Shown: piece after piece, positions 1-5,021 of the stretch
Layout: the number at the start of each line of letters is the position of its first letter
How positions within the stretch are numbered: the stretch's first letter is position 1
Assembly: GCA_902494945.1 (NCBI GenBank)
Contig: CABUVF010000143.1
Span: 1-5,572, forward strand
Direction: 5' to 3'
DNA length: 5,572 nucleotides
Source: an uncultured Collinsella sp.
GTDB lineage: Bacteria > Actinomycetota > Coriobacteriia > Coriobacteriales > Coriobacteriaceae
The notes under the pieces: generated by a model
What the model saw: only the letters and a program-made list of their open reading frames with translations
Told to the model about the DNA's origin: nothing
Databases searched by the model: none
Made by a program: the position numbers and the translations under genes

Positions 1-1352
1 CAGCGCTCGCGCGCGTCCTGGATGCTCTCACGCGGAGCCACCGCACTGCCATCGCGCACGATCGGCACCAGCAGCTCGCGATACTCAAGTTCGGACACGT
101 CGGTCACCAGGGCGGCATCGTTCACGGCCACAAGGGTATTGCCGCGCGCGGCGCCCTCCCCTGCCAGATGGTCCTCGTCATAAATCATGTCGCAAACCGG
201 GCCGCCAAAGCCGTCGTAATAGCGTCGTACGCGCTGCACGCCGGGGATCGTGCGCTTGTAGGGCTGCTCGGAAAGCTTCACCACCGGCGTCCACGGCTCC
301 GCGTCGCTCGCACGACGGGCCGAAAGCTTGTACACGCCGCCCAGCGCAGGCTGATCGTAGCAGGTCGCGAGTTTGGTGCCCACGCCAAAGCTGTCGATGG
401 GCGCGCCCTGGTCGAGCAGGGACTGAATCGTGTACTCATCCAAATCGTTAGAAACCGAGATCCCCACATAGGGCAGGCCCTCGGCATCAAAACGGCCGCG
501 CACATACTTTGAGAGCTTGGCGAGGTCGCCGGAGTCGATGCGAATGGCCGACAGGCGCTCGCCCACCGCTTCCATCTCCTTGGCAACCGTAATGGCATGT
601 TCGCAGCCCTCGCGCACGTCATAGGTGTCGATGAGCAGCGTGCAGTTCTTAGGGCTCGACTTGGCAAAGGCGCGGAAGGCCTCGAGCTCGGAGTCGAAGC
701 TCATGACCCAGCTGTGCGCATGCGTGCCAAAGACGGGAATACCGTAGCGGCGGCCGGCGAGCACATTGGACGTAGAGGAGCAGCCGGCAACGTAGCTCGC
801 GCGCGCGACGGCCAGCCCGCCATCGGGACCCTGGGCGCGGCGCAGGCCAAACTCGGCAACGGGACGGCCGTCCGCCGCCAGCACCACGCGCGCCGTCTTG
901 GTGGCGACAAGCGTCTGGAAGCCGACGATGTTGAGCAGCGCCGTTTCGAGCAGCTGGCACTCCAGCGCGGGACCGGTGACGCGAACCATGGGTTCGCGCG
1001 GAAAGACGAGCTCGCCCTCGGGGACGGCGTCGATGTTTACATGTGCACGAAAATCGCGCAGGTAGTCGAGGAATGCAGGCTTGAACATCGCGCCGCCGGC
1101 CGGGGCCTGGAGCGAGGCGAGGTAGTCGATGTCCTCGGGCGTAAAGCGCAGATTCTCGACCAGCTCGGGCAGTTCGGCGGTGCCGCACATGACGGCATAG
1201 GCGCTGCCAAAAGGATGGTCGCGGTAAAACGCGGTAAAACAACCCTGCTCATTGGCCTTGCCGCTCTCCCACAGGCCCTGGGCCATAGTGAGCTCGTACA
1301 GATCGGTGAGCATTGCAATGTCGGTGGGATGCGAGATGTCGGTCAAAGCCAT
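1..1352 (-). CDS. pncB: Nicotinate phosphoribosyltransferase (C-terminus beyond window)
   Basis: Catalyses the first step of the Preiss-Handler NAD salvage route in the cytosol: nicotinate plus PRPP gives nicotinate mononucleotide, with ATP hydrolysis. The frame is open from an ATG at 1352 to the left edge, giving 450 complete codons without a stop. Visible family motifs are TDLYELTMAQ near residues 16-25, GTHAHSWV at 209-216 (H213 sits where the family has its conserved, phosphorylatable histidine), LLIDTYD at 239-245, RIDSGD at 271-276 and FGVGTKLAT at 322-330. These suit the NAPRTase family; members of this form usually run a little under 500 residues, so only a short C-terminal piece should be missing. 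The start is supported by GAAAGG at 1360-1365, seven bases upstream. The membrane-anchored coiled-coil gene lies 84 bp upstream in the same direction, and I see no clear promoter or terminator between them, so co-transcription is plausible. Identity is secure; operon membership is inference. Confidence 0.97.
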   Translation of the reverse strand, partial: MALTDISHPTDIAMLTDLYELTMAQGLWESGKANEQGCFTAFYRDHPFGSAYAVMCGTAELPELVENLRFTPEDIDYLASLQAPAGGAMFKPAFLDYLRDFRAHVNIDAVPEGELVFPREPMVRVTGPALECQLLETALLNIVGFQTLVATKTARVVLAADGRPVAEFGLRRAQGPDGGLAVARASYVAGCSSTSNVLAGRRYGIPVFGTHAHSWVMSFDSELEAFRAFAKSSPKNCTLLIDTYDVREGCEHAITVAKEMEAVGERLSAIRIDSGDLAKLSKYVRGRFDAEGLPYVGISVSNDLDEYTIQSLLDQGAPIDSFGVGTKLATCYDQPALGGVYKLSARRASDAEPWTPVVKLSEQPYKRTIPGVQRVRRYYDGFGGPVCDMIYDEDHLAGEGAARGNTLVAVNDAALVTDVSELEYRELLVPIVRDGSAVAPRESIQDARER

Positions 1353-1436
1353 GGGGCGACCTTTCGGATGCGTTGTGCAGAGGTTGAGGGTTGGAAAAGG
1401 GCAGAGTGTTCGGGCATGGCACCCAGCGCGAATGGG

Positions 1437-1877
1437 CTAGAGCAGGCCCATGCTGGTCAGGATCGTGTAGCCCATAAAGATGACAAACGCGATGAGGGCA
1501 AGGACAATGATGATTTTTTGAGCCGGCGCCATGCCAGGGATCTCGTTCTCGCCCGTAGGCTCCTTGGAGGTAACCATGCGCTGGGCAAAGGTCATCTCGT
1601 CACGGCTCGGCTTGGGCTCGACGGACTTGGAACGAGCGACCTTTTTAGGCTGAGGTTTAGGTGCGGTGGGCGCGGGCTTCGCGGCGGCGGGCTTGGGCGC
1701 GGGGGCGACGTTCGCGGCGGCCTCCTCGGCCTTCTCGCGCTCGGCACGCAGGGCGGCCAGCTCCTCACGCTCGCGGCGTGCCTCTTCCTGGGCCTCGCGA
1801 CGAGCTTTCTCGGCGCGGAGCTCTTCCAACTCGGCGCGTTCCTCGGCAGACAGTGGTTGGGACTCAAGCTTGGCCAT
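1437..1877 (-). CDS. Coiled-coil protein with C-terminal membrane anchor, function unknown
   Basis: I do not recognise this 146-residue protein. Residues 10-54 are a highly charged Glu/Arg/Ala segment expected to form an alpha-helical coiled coil. Residues 56-90 are rich in Ala, Pro and Lys, like a flexible linker. Residues 121-143 (starting KIIIVLALIAFVIF) form one hydrophobic helix, leaving only three residues after it. There is no N-terminal signal peptide, so the likely topology is a tail-anchored protein with its coiled coil in the cytoplasm. The ATG at 1877 is preferred to one 12 codons upstream because AAAGGG (1885-1890) lies seven bases before it, and the longer version would begin inside the tRNA terminator hairpin. 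The gene follows that terminator directly and precedes pncB. A TonB-like proline linker is superficially similar, but the anchor is at the wrong end. The ORF is convincing; the function is not known. Confidence 0.85.
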   Translation of the reverse strand: MAKLESQPLSAEERAELEELRAEKARREAQEEARREREELAALRAEREKAEEAAANVAPAPKPAAAKPAPTAPKPQPKKVARSKSVEPKPSRDEMTFAQRMVTSKEPTGENEIPGMAPAQKIIIVLALIAFVIFMGYTILTSMGLL

Positions 1878-1895
1878 GGTACAGCCCTTTCTTTT

Positions 1896-1927
1896 AAAAA
1901 AAGCCGCCGACACAATGTCAGCGGCTT
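1896..1927 (-). terminator. Intrinsic terminator after tRNA-Ala
   Basis: Read leftward, positions 1926-1916 and 1912-1902 form an 11-bp stem with one G-T wobble around a three-base loop. A run of seven T (1902-1896) follows, overlapping the base of the stem. It lies 15 bp past the tRNA 3' end and directly before the ribosome binding site of the membrane-anchored coiled-coil gene. It is expected to end the tRNA transcript and may limit read-through into that gene. Confidence 0.9.
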
Positions 1928-1941
1928 ATCAAATCCAAGGG

Positions 1942-2014
1942 TGGAGACGAAGGGAGTCGAACCCTCGGCCTCTGCCATGCGACGGCAGCGCTCTCCCAAC
2001 TGAGCTACGTCCCC
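1942..2014 (-). tRNA. tRNA-Ala (anticodon CGC)
   Basis: A 73-nt cloverleaf. The acceptor stem GGGGACG/CGTCTCC contains the G3-U70 wobble that identifies alanine tRNAs. The D arm is GCTC/GAGC with an eight-base loop containing the G18-G19 pair. The anticodon stem is CTGCC/GGCAG and the loop GTCGCAT, giving anticodon CGC (plus-strand 1979-1981), which reads GCG. The variable loop has five bases, and the T arm has the standard TTCGACT loop. The discriminator is A and is followed by CCC, so the CCA end is not encoded and must be added by nucleotidyltransferase. GCG should be a common alanine codon in a genome this GC-rich. Position 32 is G and 38 is U, a purine-U pair at the loop closure that is less common than C32-A38. 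Confidence 0.97.
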
Positions 2015-2027
2015 AGGACAAGTTGAT

Positions 2028-2055
2028 ATTTTACCTACGGCTCGCCAACTGTCAA
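2028..2055 (-). promoter_or_regulatory. Sigma-A-type promoter of tRNA-Ala
   Basis: On the minus strand there is a perfect TTGACA -35 box (2050-2055), a 16-bp spacer and a TAAAAT -10 box (2028-2033, five of six consensus). The tRNA starts 13 bases after the -10, so transcription should begin about six bases before the mature 5' end. An A-tract in the neighbouring palindrome (2072-2076) lies at about the distance of an UP element. Confidence 0.88.
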
Positions 2056-2067
2056 CGCCCAATACCC

Positions 2068-2171
2068 AGTCTTTTTGGGACGCGGCTGTTTTAGCTACCC
2101 CGACAGACAACGCGAACGGTTTGGTCGAACAGCGGCAGGGGTAGCTAAAACAGCCCCGTCCCAAAAAGACT
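2068..2171. repeat. Large palindromic element: 34-bp inverted repeats around a 36-nt centre
   Basis: The left arm (2068-2101) and right arm (2138-2171) are reverse complements over 34 bp, with one mismatch (C2083 against C2156). The outer ends read AGTCTTTTTGGGACG and CGTCCCAAAAAGACT. The 36-base centre (2102-2137) has no strong internal pairing that I can see. It sits between the stop codon of the radical SAM gene and the tRNA-Ala promoter. It does not look like a standard terminator: the T-tract is on the 5' side of the stem and the A-tract on the 3' side, and no T-run follows either outer end. No transposase is present and no clear target duplication flanks it. The best reading is a non-coding palindromic repeat, such as a miniature mobile element or REP-like sequence. 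The inverted repeat is seen directly; its class is inference. Confidence 0.85.
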
Positions 2172-2191
2172 ACTCAAAGAGCCTCGTCCCA
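2145..2191. repeat. Degenerate 19-bp direct repeat at the edge of the palindrome
   Basis: CTAAAACAGCCCCGTCCCA (2145-2163, inside the right arm) and CTCAAAGAGCCTCGTCCCA (2173-2191) match at 16 of 19 positions, with a 28-bp offset. The second copy ends two bases before the stop codon of the radical SAM gene. This suggests the palindrome is built from, or grew out of, a smaller repeated module. The repeat is visible; its origin is inference. Confidence 0.6.
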
Positions 2192-2193
2192 GA

Positions 2194-3138
2194 TTAGCTG
2201 GTTTGAGCACTAGTAAGAACACCGGTGGTGTCGAACGCCGGGGTGAAGCTCTCGTCTACCGCTCCGCCTTCTTGCCAAAACATCGTCGTAAAGCCCAGGT
2301 CGTCGGCATGGTCGAGCACCTGCTCGTACTCCTCGCGCGTCACGGCGCGCGCCAGGTCGCCGCCTTGTTCGCGCATGAGGGCATTGGGCGTGTACTGGTT
2401 CATGACCGAGATCGGCACGTCGCCCACCGTCTGCCACACCAGGTCCAACACGCGGCACGAATCGTCCGCATGCCCCGGCAGCACCAGATGACGCACGATT
2501 ATGCCGCGCTTCATGAGCCCGTCCCCGTCTACCAGCTCTCCCCCGCGGCGCTCAATTTCGCGCGCCATCTGGGCCAGACCCGACACAGCCACGCGCGGGT
2601 AGTCCTTAATATGAGAGAGTGACTGCGCAAGCGCCGCATTGGCATACTTAAAGTCGGTAAGCCACACGTCGACCAAATCGCCGAGCGCCGCCACGGCACT
2701 CGCACGCTCATAACCGCTCGTGTTGTAGACGATTGGAATGACCAGTCCGCGCTCCCGAGCTGCGGCAATCGCGGCCGGCAGCAGGTGAGCATAATGCGTC
2801 GCCGTCACCAGATTGATGTTATTGGCACCTTGGTCCTGCAGCTCCAGCATAATCTCGACCAGGCGCTCGGGCGAAATCTCAAGCCCGAAATTGCCCGTCG
2901 AGATCTCGTGGTTCTGGCAATAGATACATTTGAGCGAGCAGCCGCTAAAGAAGATCGTGCCCGAACCGGCCTCGCCCGAGATAGGCGGCTCCTCCCACAT
3001 ATGAAGCGCCGCGCGGGCCACCTTGAGCGTGTCATCGGCACCGCATACGCCGTGCGCACCCTCGTCGCGCACCGCACCGCAACGGCGCGGACACAAATGG
3101 CAGGCGGGCGAAAAAAGTTCGGTCAACGGCGTCGGCAT
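2194..3138 (-). CDS. PflX-type radical SAM protein (COG1313-like)
   Basis: A 314-residue radical SAM enzyme of the family named PflX for similarity to pyruvate formate-lyase activating enzymes. The substrate of this family is not established. The SAM-binding [4Fe-4S] motif CSLKCIYC gives C67, C71 and C74, preceded by the family signature SGTIFFSG (about 59-66). An N-terminal cysteine group, C13, C16, C20 and C32 (CHLCPRRC and a later VCG), probably binds metal. Other conserved-looking segments are EEPPISG (49-55), QNHEIS (75-80), NINLVTATH (107-115), YNTSGYE (138-144), DVWLTDFKYAN (157-167), RHLVLPGH (216-223) and QYTP (248-251). The ATG at 3138 is preferred because GGAG lies nine bases upstream; an earlier in-frame TTG at 3153 falls inside that ribosome binding site. 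Length is normal for the family. No glycyl-radical enzyme is next to it, so an activase role is not supported by context. Confidence 0.9.
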   Translation of the reverse strand: MPTPLTELFSPACHLCPRRCGAVRDEGAHGVCGADDTLKVARAALHMWEEPPISGEAGSGTIFFSGCSLKCIYCQNHEISTGNFGLEISPERLVEIMLELQDQGANNINLVTATHYAHLLPAAIAAARERGLVIPIVYNTSGYERASAVAALGDLVDVWLTDFKYANAALAQSLSHIKDYPRVAVSGLAQMAREIERRGGELVDGDGLMKRGIIVRHLVLPGHADDSCRVLDLVWQTVGDVPISVMNQYTPNALMREQGGDLARAVTREEYEQVLDHADDLGFTTMFWQEGGAVDESFTPAFDTTGVLTSAQTS

Positions 3139-3221
3139 AAAAACATGCTCCAAAACAACGATTCAGCAGCTCAAACGTAAAGGGACCAACCGCACAGACG
3201 GCTCGAGCCCAAGGCACCGTA

Positions 3222-3250
3222 ATCGTCCGACACGATTTTTGTAATGTCAA
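3222..3250 (-). promoter_or_regulatory. Possible promoter of the radical SAM gene
   Basis: On the minus strand there is a perfect TTGACA (3245-3250), followed after 17 bp by GACGAT (3222-3227). The latter matches the -10 consensus at only three of six positions. Transcription would begin near 3215, giving a leader of about 77 bases. The -35 is strong but the -10 is weak. It lies almost back to back with the plus-strand promoter of the candidate RNA. Confidence 0.45.
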
Positions 3251-3252
3251 GA

Positions 3253-3281
3253 CTGGAATCGATAAAGTGCCGCTTTATGAT
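3253..3281 (+). promoter_or_regulatory. Possible promoter of the candidate structured RNA
   Basis: TATGAT at 3276-3281 matches the -10 consensus at five of six positions and places the start near A3288, three bases before the 5' arm of the RNA's closing stem. The region at -35 (CTGGAA, 3253-3258, 17-bp spacer) is a poor match. Support comes mainly from the -10 and its position. Confidence 0.4.
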
Positions 3282-3287
3282 GTAGGT

Positions 3288-3458
3288 ATTCCGCCCCCCG
3301 CGGAGCAACTGGGTGAACCGTCGCGTTTATTTAGGGAGCCCACACAGTCGTACCTAGTACAGGTATCCTTCGTTGTTAAGGACGCTGGAACAGTCGATGA
3401 GGGCACCCACCTGTTTTAGGTGGGTTCATTTTCGTAACGTGGGGGGTGGTTTTCTTTT
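3288..3458 (+). ncRNA. Candidate structured RNA, 6S-like plan or structured leader
   Basis: About 170 bases with no coding potential that I would accept. Positions 3291-3302 pair with 3438-3449 in a 12-bp stem with two G-U pairs, including six consecutive C-G pairs. TTTTCTTTT (3450-3458) follows at once, as at the end of an independently terminated small RNA. Inside are two apical hairpins (TACCT/AGGTA, 3351-3365; TCCTT/AAGGA, 3366-3382), a short GCCC/GGGC helix (3338-3341 with 3401-3404), and an 8-bp hairpin near the 3' side (3405-3425). A closing stem, a large open centre and a strong hairpin on the 3' strand resemble 6S RNA, the RNA polymerase regulator, in layout and approximate size. I cannot match it to a 6S sequence consensus. 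It could instead be the 5' leader of the downstream transferase gene. The helices are seen; the identity is inference. Confidence 0.45.
3405..3432 (+). terminator. Strong hairpin with T-rich tail inside the candidate RNA
   Basis: ACCCACCT (3405-3412) and AGGTGGGT (3418-3425) form an uninterrupted 8-bp stem with a GTTTT loop, followed by TCATTTT. The stem is strong, but the T-run is delayed and only four long, so termination may be partial. It may instead be an internal hairpin of the RNA. On the opposite strand no T-run follows, so it is not bidirectional. Confidence 0.55.
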
Positions 3459-3662
3459 GCCGAAAATCGCCATTACAGTCCATATGGATCCCCACCGGCA
3501 TCCCAACAGTCCATCGACAACATCCCAATATCTGGTAAGCGCGTGATTATCGCTGCGTGCAATTCCATGCACCCCCCTTGGTCGAGTATCATGGTTCGGC
3601 TATGCCCTTTGCGCTTAGCAACCTTTGACCTTTTCCTTCGACGCTTGGCGGTTTTTAGATTC
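3459..3662. other. Leader region of the transferase gene, with short interleaved repeats
   Basis: Between the candidate RNA and the preferred transferase start I find no convincing gene or promoter. The region holds a 10-bp perfect palindrome, TCCATATGGA (3479-3488). ACAGTCCAT occurs twice (3475-3483 and 3506-3514, 31 bp apart), and CATCCCAA twice (3499-3506 and 3521-3528, 22 bp apart). These spacings are close to three and two helical turns. They could be operator half-sites, but no known regulator motif is recognised. A TTGACC at 3625-3630 has no suitable -10 partner. Confidence 0.4.
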
Positions 3663-4862
3663 ATGGCTTCATCCCCGAGCTACATACCGTATCTATGCGT
3701 GGCAGCGGCGGCCTTTATCACGACCTTCCTCACGGTGCCCCTGGTCAAGCGCCTGGCAATTAAGCTCGACGCCGTCGACTATCCTTCTAAGCGCCGCATC
3801 AACACCAAGCCCATCCCGCGTTTGGGCGGAACGGCGGTGTTTTTGGGCCTGGTCGTTGCCTGTATTGTGCAAATCCTAGGCACCTGGCACCTAGGCTGGC
3901 CGCCCGTCCTGGTGCCGCACCCGCGCCTTCACATTAGCTATCCCATGCTGGCGCTCTCCTTTACCGTCATCTTTGCGACCGGCGCTATCGACGACGTCAT
4001 TCAGCTCAAGCCCAAGCAAAAGCTGGCCGGACAGGTCCTCGCTGCGCTCATCGCCTGCGTGGGTGGCCTGCGCATCGGCGTCATCGTCAACCCGTTTGCC
4101 CCTGGCGAAATCATGCTCGGATGGCTCGCCTACCCCATCACCGTGATCTATCTGGTGGCATTCACGAACATCATTAACCTCATCGACGGCCTCGACGGCT
4201 TAGCCACGGGCATCTGCGGCATCGCGTCGTTCACCATGTTTTCGATGGCCGTTCTCTCGGGCCGCATCGACGCCGCCGCGCTCTCCATTGCGCTCTTTGG
4301 CGCCTGTCTGGCCTTTTTGCGCTACAACTTCAACCCCGCAAGCATCTTCTTGGGCGACTCGGGGTCGCTGCTTCTGGGCTTTGCGCTGGGCTCCATCTCG
4401 CTACTCAACGTGAGCCGCACCGCCGCGCTCACCTCGCTTATCATCCCGCTCATCGTTGCCGGCGTGCCCATCATCGACACGTTTAGCGCCATCGTGCGCC
4501 GCAAGCGCGCCCACATTAGCATCGGGCAGGCCGACAAGGGCCACATCCACCACCGCCTGATCCAAGAGGGCTACAACCAAAAGCAGGCTGTGCTGCTCAT
4601 CTATGCCTGGTGCATTATGCTTTCGGCCGGCGCCGCCGCCATCAATCAGGTCGAGGTGCCCATGCGCGTGCTCATCTTTACCGTGCTCGCCATTGGCTCG
4701 GCGGCCTTTGCCAAGCATCTACATCTGTTTGAGCCCGTGCTGCGCCACCATTACAACAAGCGCACGCACGAGGATGAGCTCGTCACCCCCGACGACCCCG
4801 CCTTTAAGCAGGAGGAGCAGGCAGCCGAGGAACGTAAGGAAGAGCGCCACCACAAGCTCTAG
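3663..4862 (+). CDS. WecA/TagO-type undecaprenyl-phosphate N-acetylhexosamine-1-phosphate transferase (MraY family)
   Basis: A polytopic membrane enzyme that moves a sugar-1-phosphate, usually GlcNAc-1-P from UDP-GlcNAc, onto undecaprenyl phosphate. This is the first committed step for wall teichoic acid-like polymers or other surface glycans. Its 399 residues contain PIPRLGG (50-56), the D110-D111 pair in the first catalytic loop, NLIDGLDGLA (172-181), NFNPASIFLGDSGS (222-235) and GHIHHRL (293-299). That histidine motif marks the WecA/TagO branch rather than MraY proper. Hydrophobic segments alternate with these loops throughout; residues about 362-399 are a charged, probably cytoplasmic tail. 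The ATG at 3663 is chosen because a membrane helix begins about ten residues later, as in relatives, although its ribosome binding site is poor. The frame stays open upstream to a GTG at 3543, with another ATG at 3591. No other glycan genes are in view, so the final polymer cannot be named. Confidence 0.93.
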   Translation: MASSPSYIPYLCVAAAAFITTFLTVPLVKRLAIKLDAVDYPSKRRINTKPIPRLGGTAVFLGLVVACIVQILGTWHLGWPPVLVPHPRLHISYPMLALSFTVIFATGAIDDVIQLKPKQKLAGQVLAALIACVGGLRIGVIVNPFAPGEIMLGWLAYPITVIYLVAFTNIINLIDGLDGLATGICGIASFTMFSMAVLSGRIDAAALSIALFGACLAFLRYNFNPASIFLGDSGSLLLGFALGSISLLNVSRTAALTSLIIPLIVAGVPIIDTFSAIVRRKRAHISIGQADKGHIHHRLIQEGYNQKQAVLLIYAWCIMLSAGAAAINQVEVPMRVLIFTVLAIGSAAFAKHLHLFEPVLRHHYNKRTHEDELVTPDDPAFKQEEQAAEERKEERHHKL

Positions 4863-5021
4863 GGTAAGCTGCCGAGAATGTGCCAAGGCATCGCTGACCA
4901 AGTGCAACTACATCGCATCAATCGCGTAAGCCACCCCTTGCCAGCCCCTCGCCTACTTACGCCCCGCCCCTCCAATAACCGCGTTATCATCTTGACCCAT
5001 GAACAAACGATAGGCGAAATT
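4863..5021. other. Intergenic region before trpS with a short dyad
   Basis: These 159 bp contain no gene, and I see no clear terminator after the transferase gene and no T-box-like leader. ATAAC-CGC-GTTAT (4975-4987) is a short dyad that overlaps a TATCAT sequence (4985-4990), a fair -10 match without a good -35 partner. A five-codon reading frame including the stop (ATG 4999 to TAG 5013) precedes the trpS start but has no ribosome binding site. A promoter for trpS is expected here but cannot be placed firmly. Confidence 0.35.

Noticed and set aside
1221..1240. Perfect 10-bp tandem duplication of GCGGTAAAAC inside pncB
   Set aside because: It encodes a normal-looking FTAFYR segment in a conserved region and keeps the frame, so it looks like chance codon choice.
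597..2003. A 468-codon open frame on the plus strand
   Set aside because: It runs antisense through pncB, the membrane-anchored coiled-coil gene and the tRNA. Its product is low-complexity, rich in Gly, Arg and Ala, with no family motifs. Long antisense frames are expected in GC-rich coding DNA.
2163..2196. Terminator directly after the radical SAM gene, ending in the T-tract of the palindrome
   Set aside because: The possible stem has only two short three-pair helices with a bulge. The T-tract is better explained as part of the 34-bp arm.
2203..2622. A 139-codon plus-strand frame and similar ones up to 3180
   Set aside because: They are antisense shadows of the radical SAM gene, which has all its motifs in one uninterrupted frame.
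3221..3240. Plus-strand hairpin AATCGT/ACGATT followed by T
   Set aside because: The stem is six mostly A-T pairs, and no plus-strand gene lies upstream to be terminated.
3303..3327. GGGTGAACCG segment resembling parts of T-box or c-di-AMP riboswitch motifs
   Set aside because: The remaining conserved blocks of those families are absent, so the resemblance is not enough to name a riboswitch.
3473..3664. A 63-codon minus-strand frame with a very basic N-terminus
   Set aside because: It overlaps the transferase start region and the direct repeats, has only a G-rich stretch as ribosome binding site, and shows no recognisable domain.
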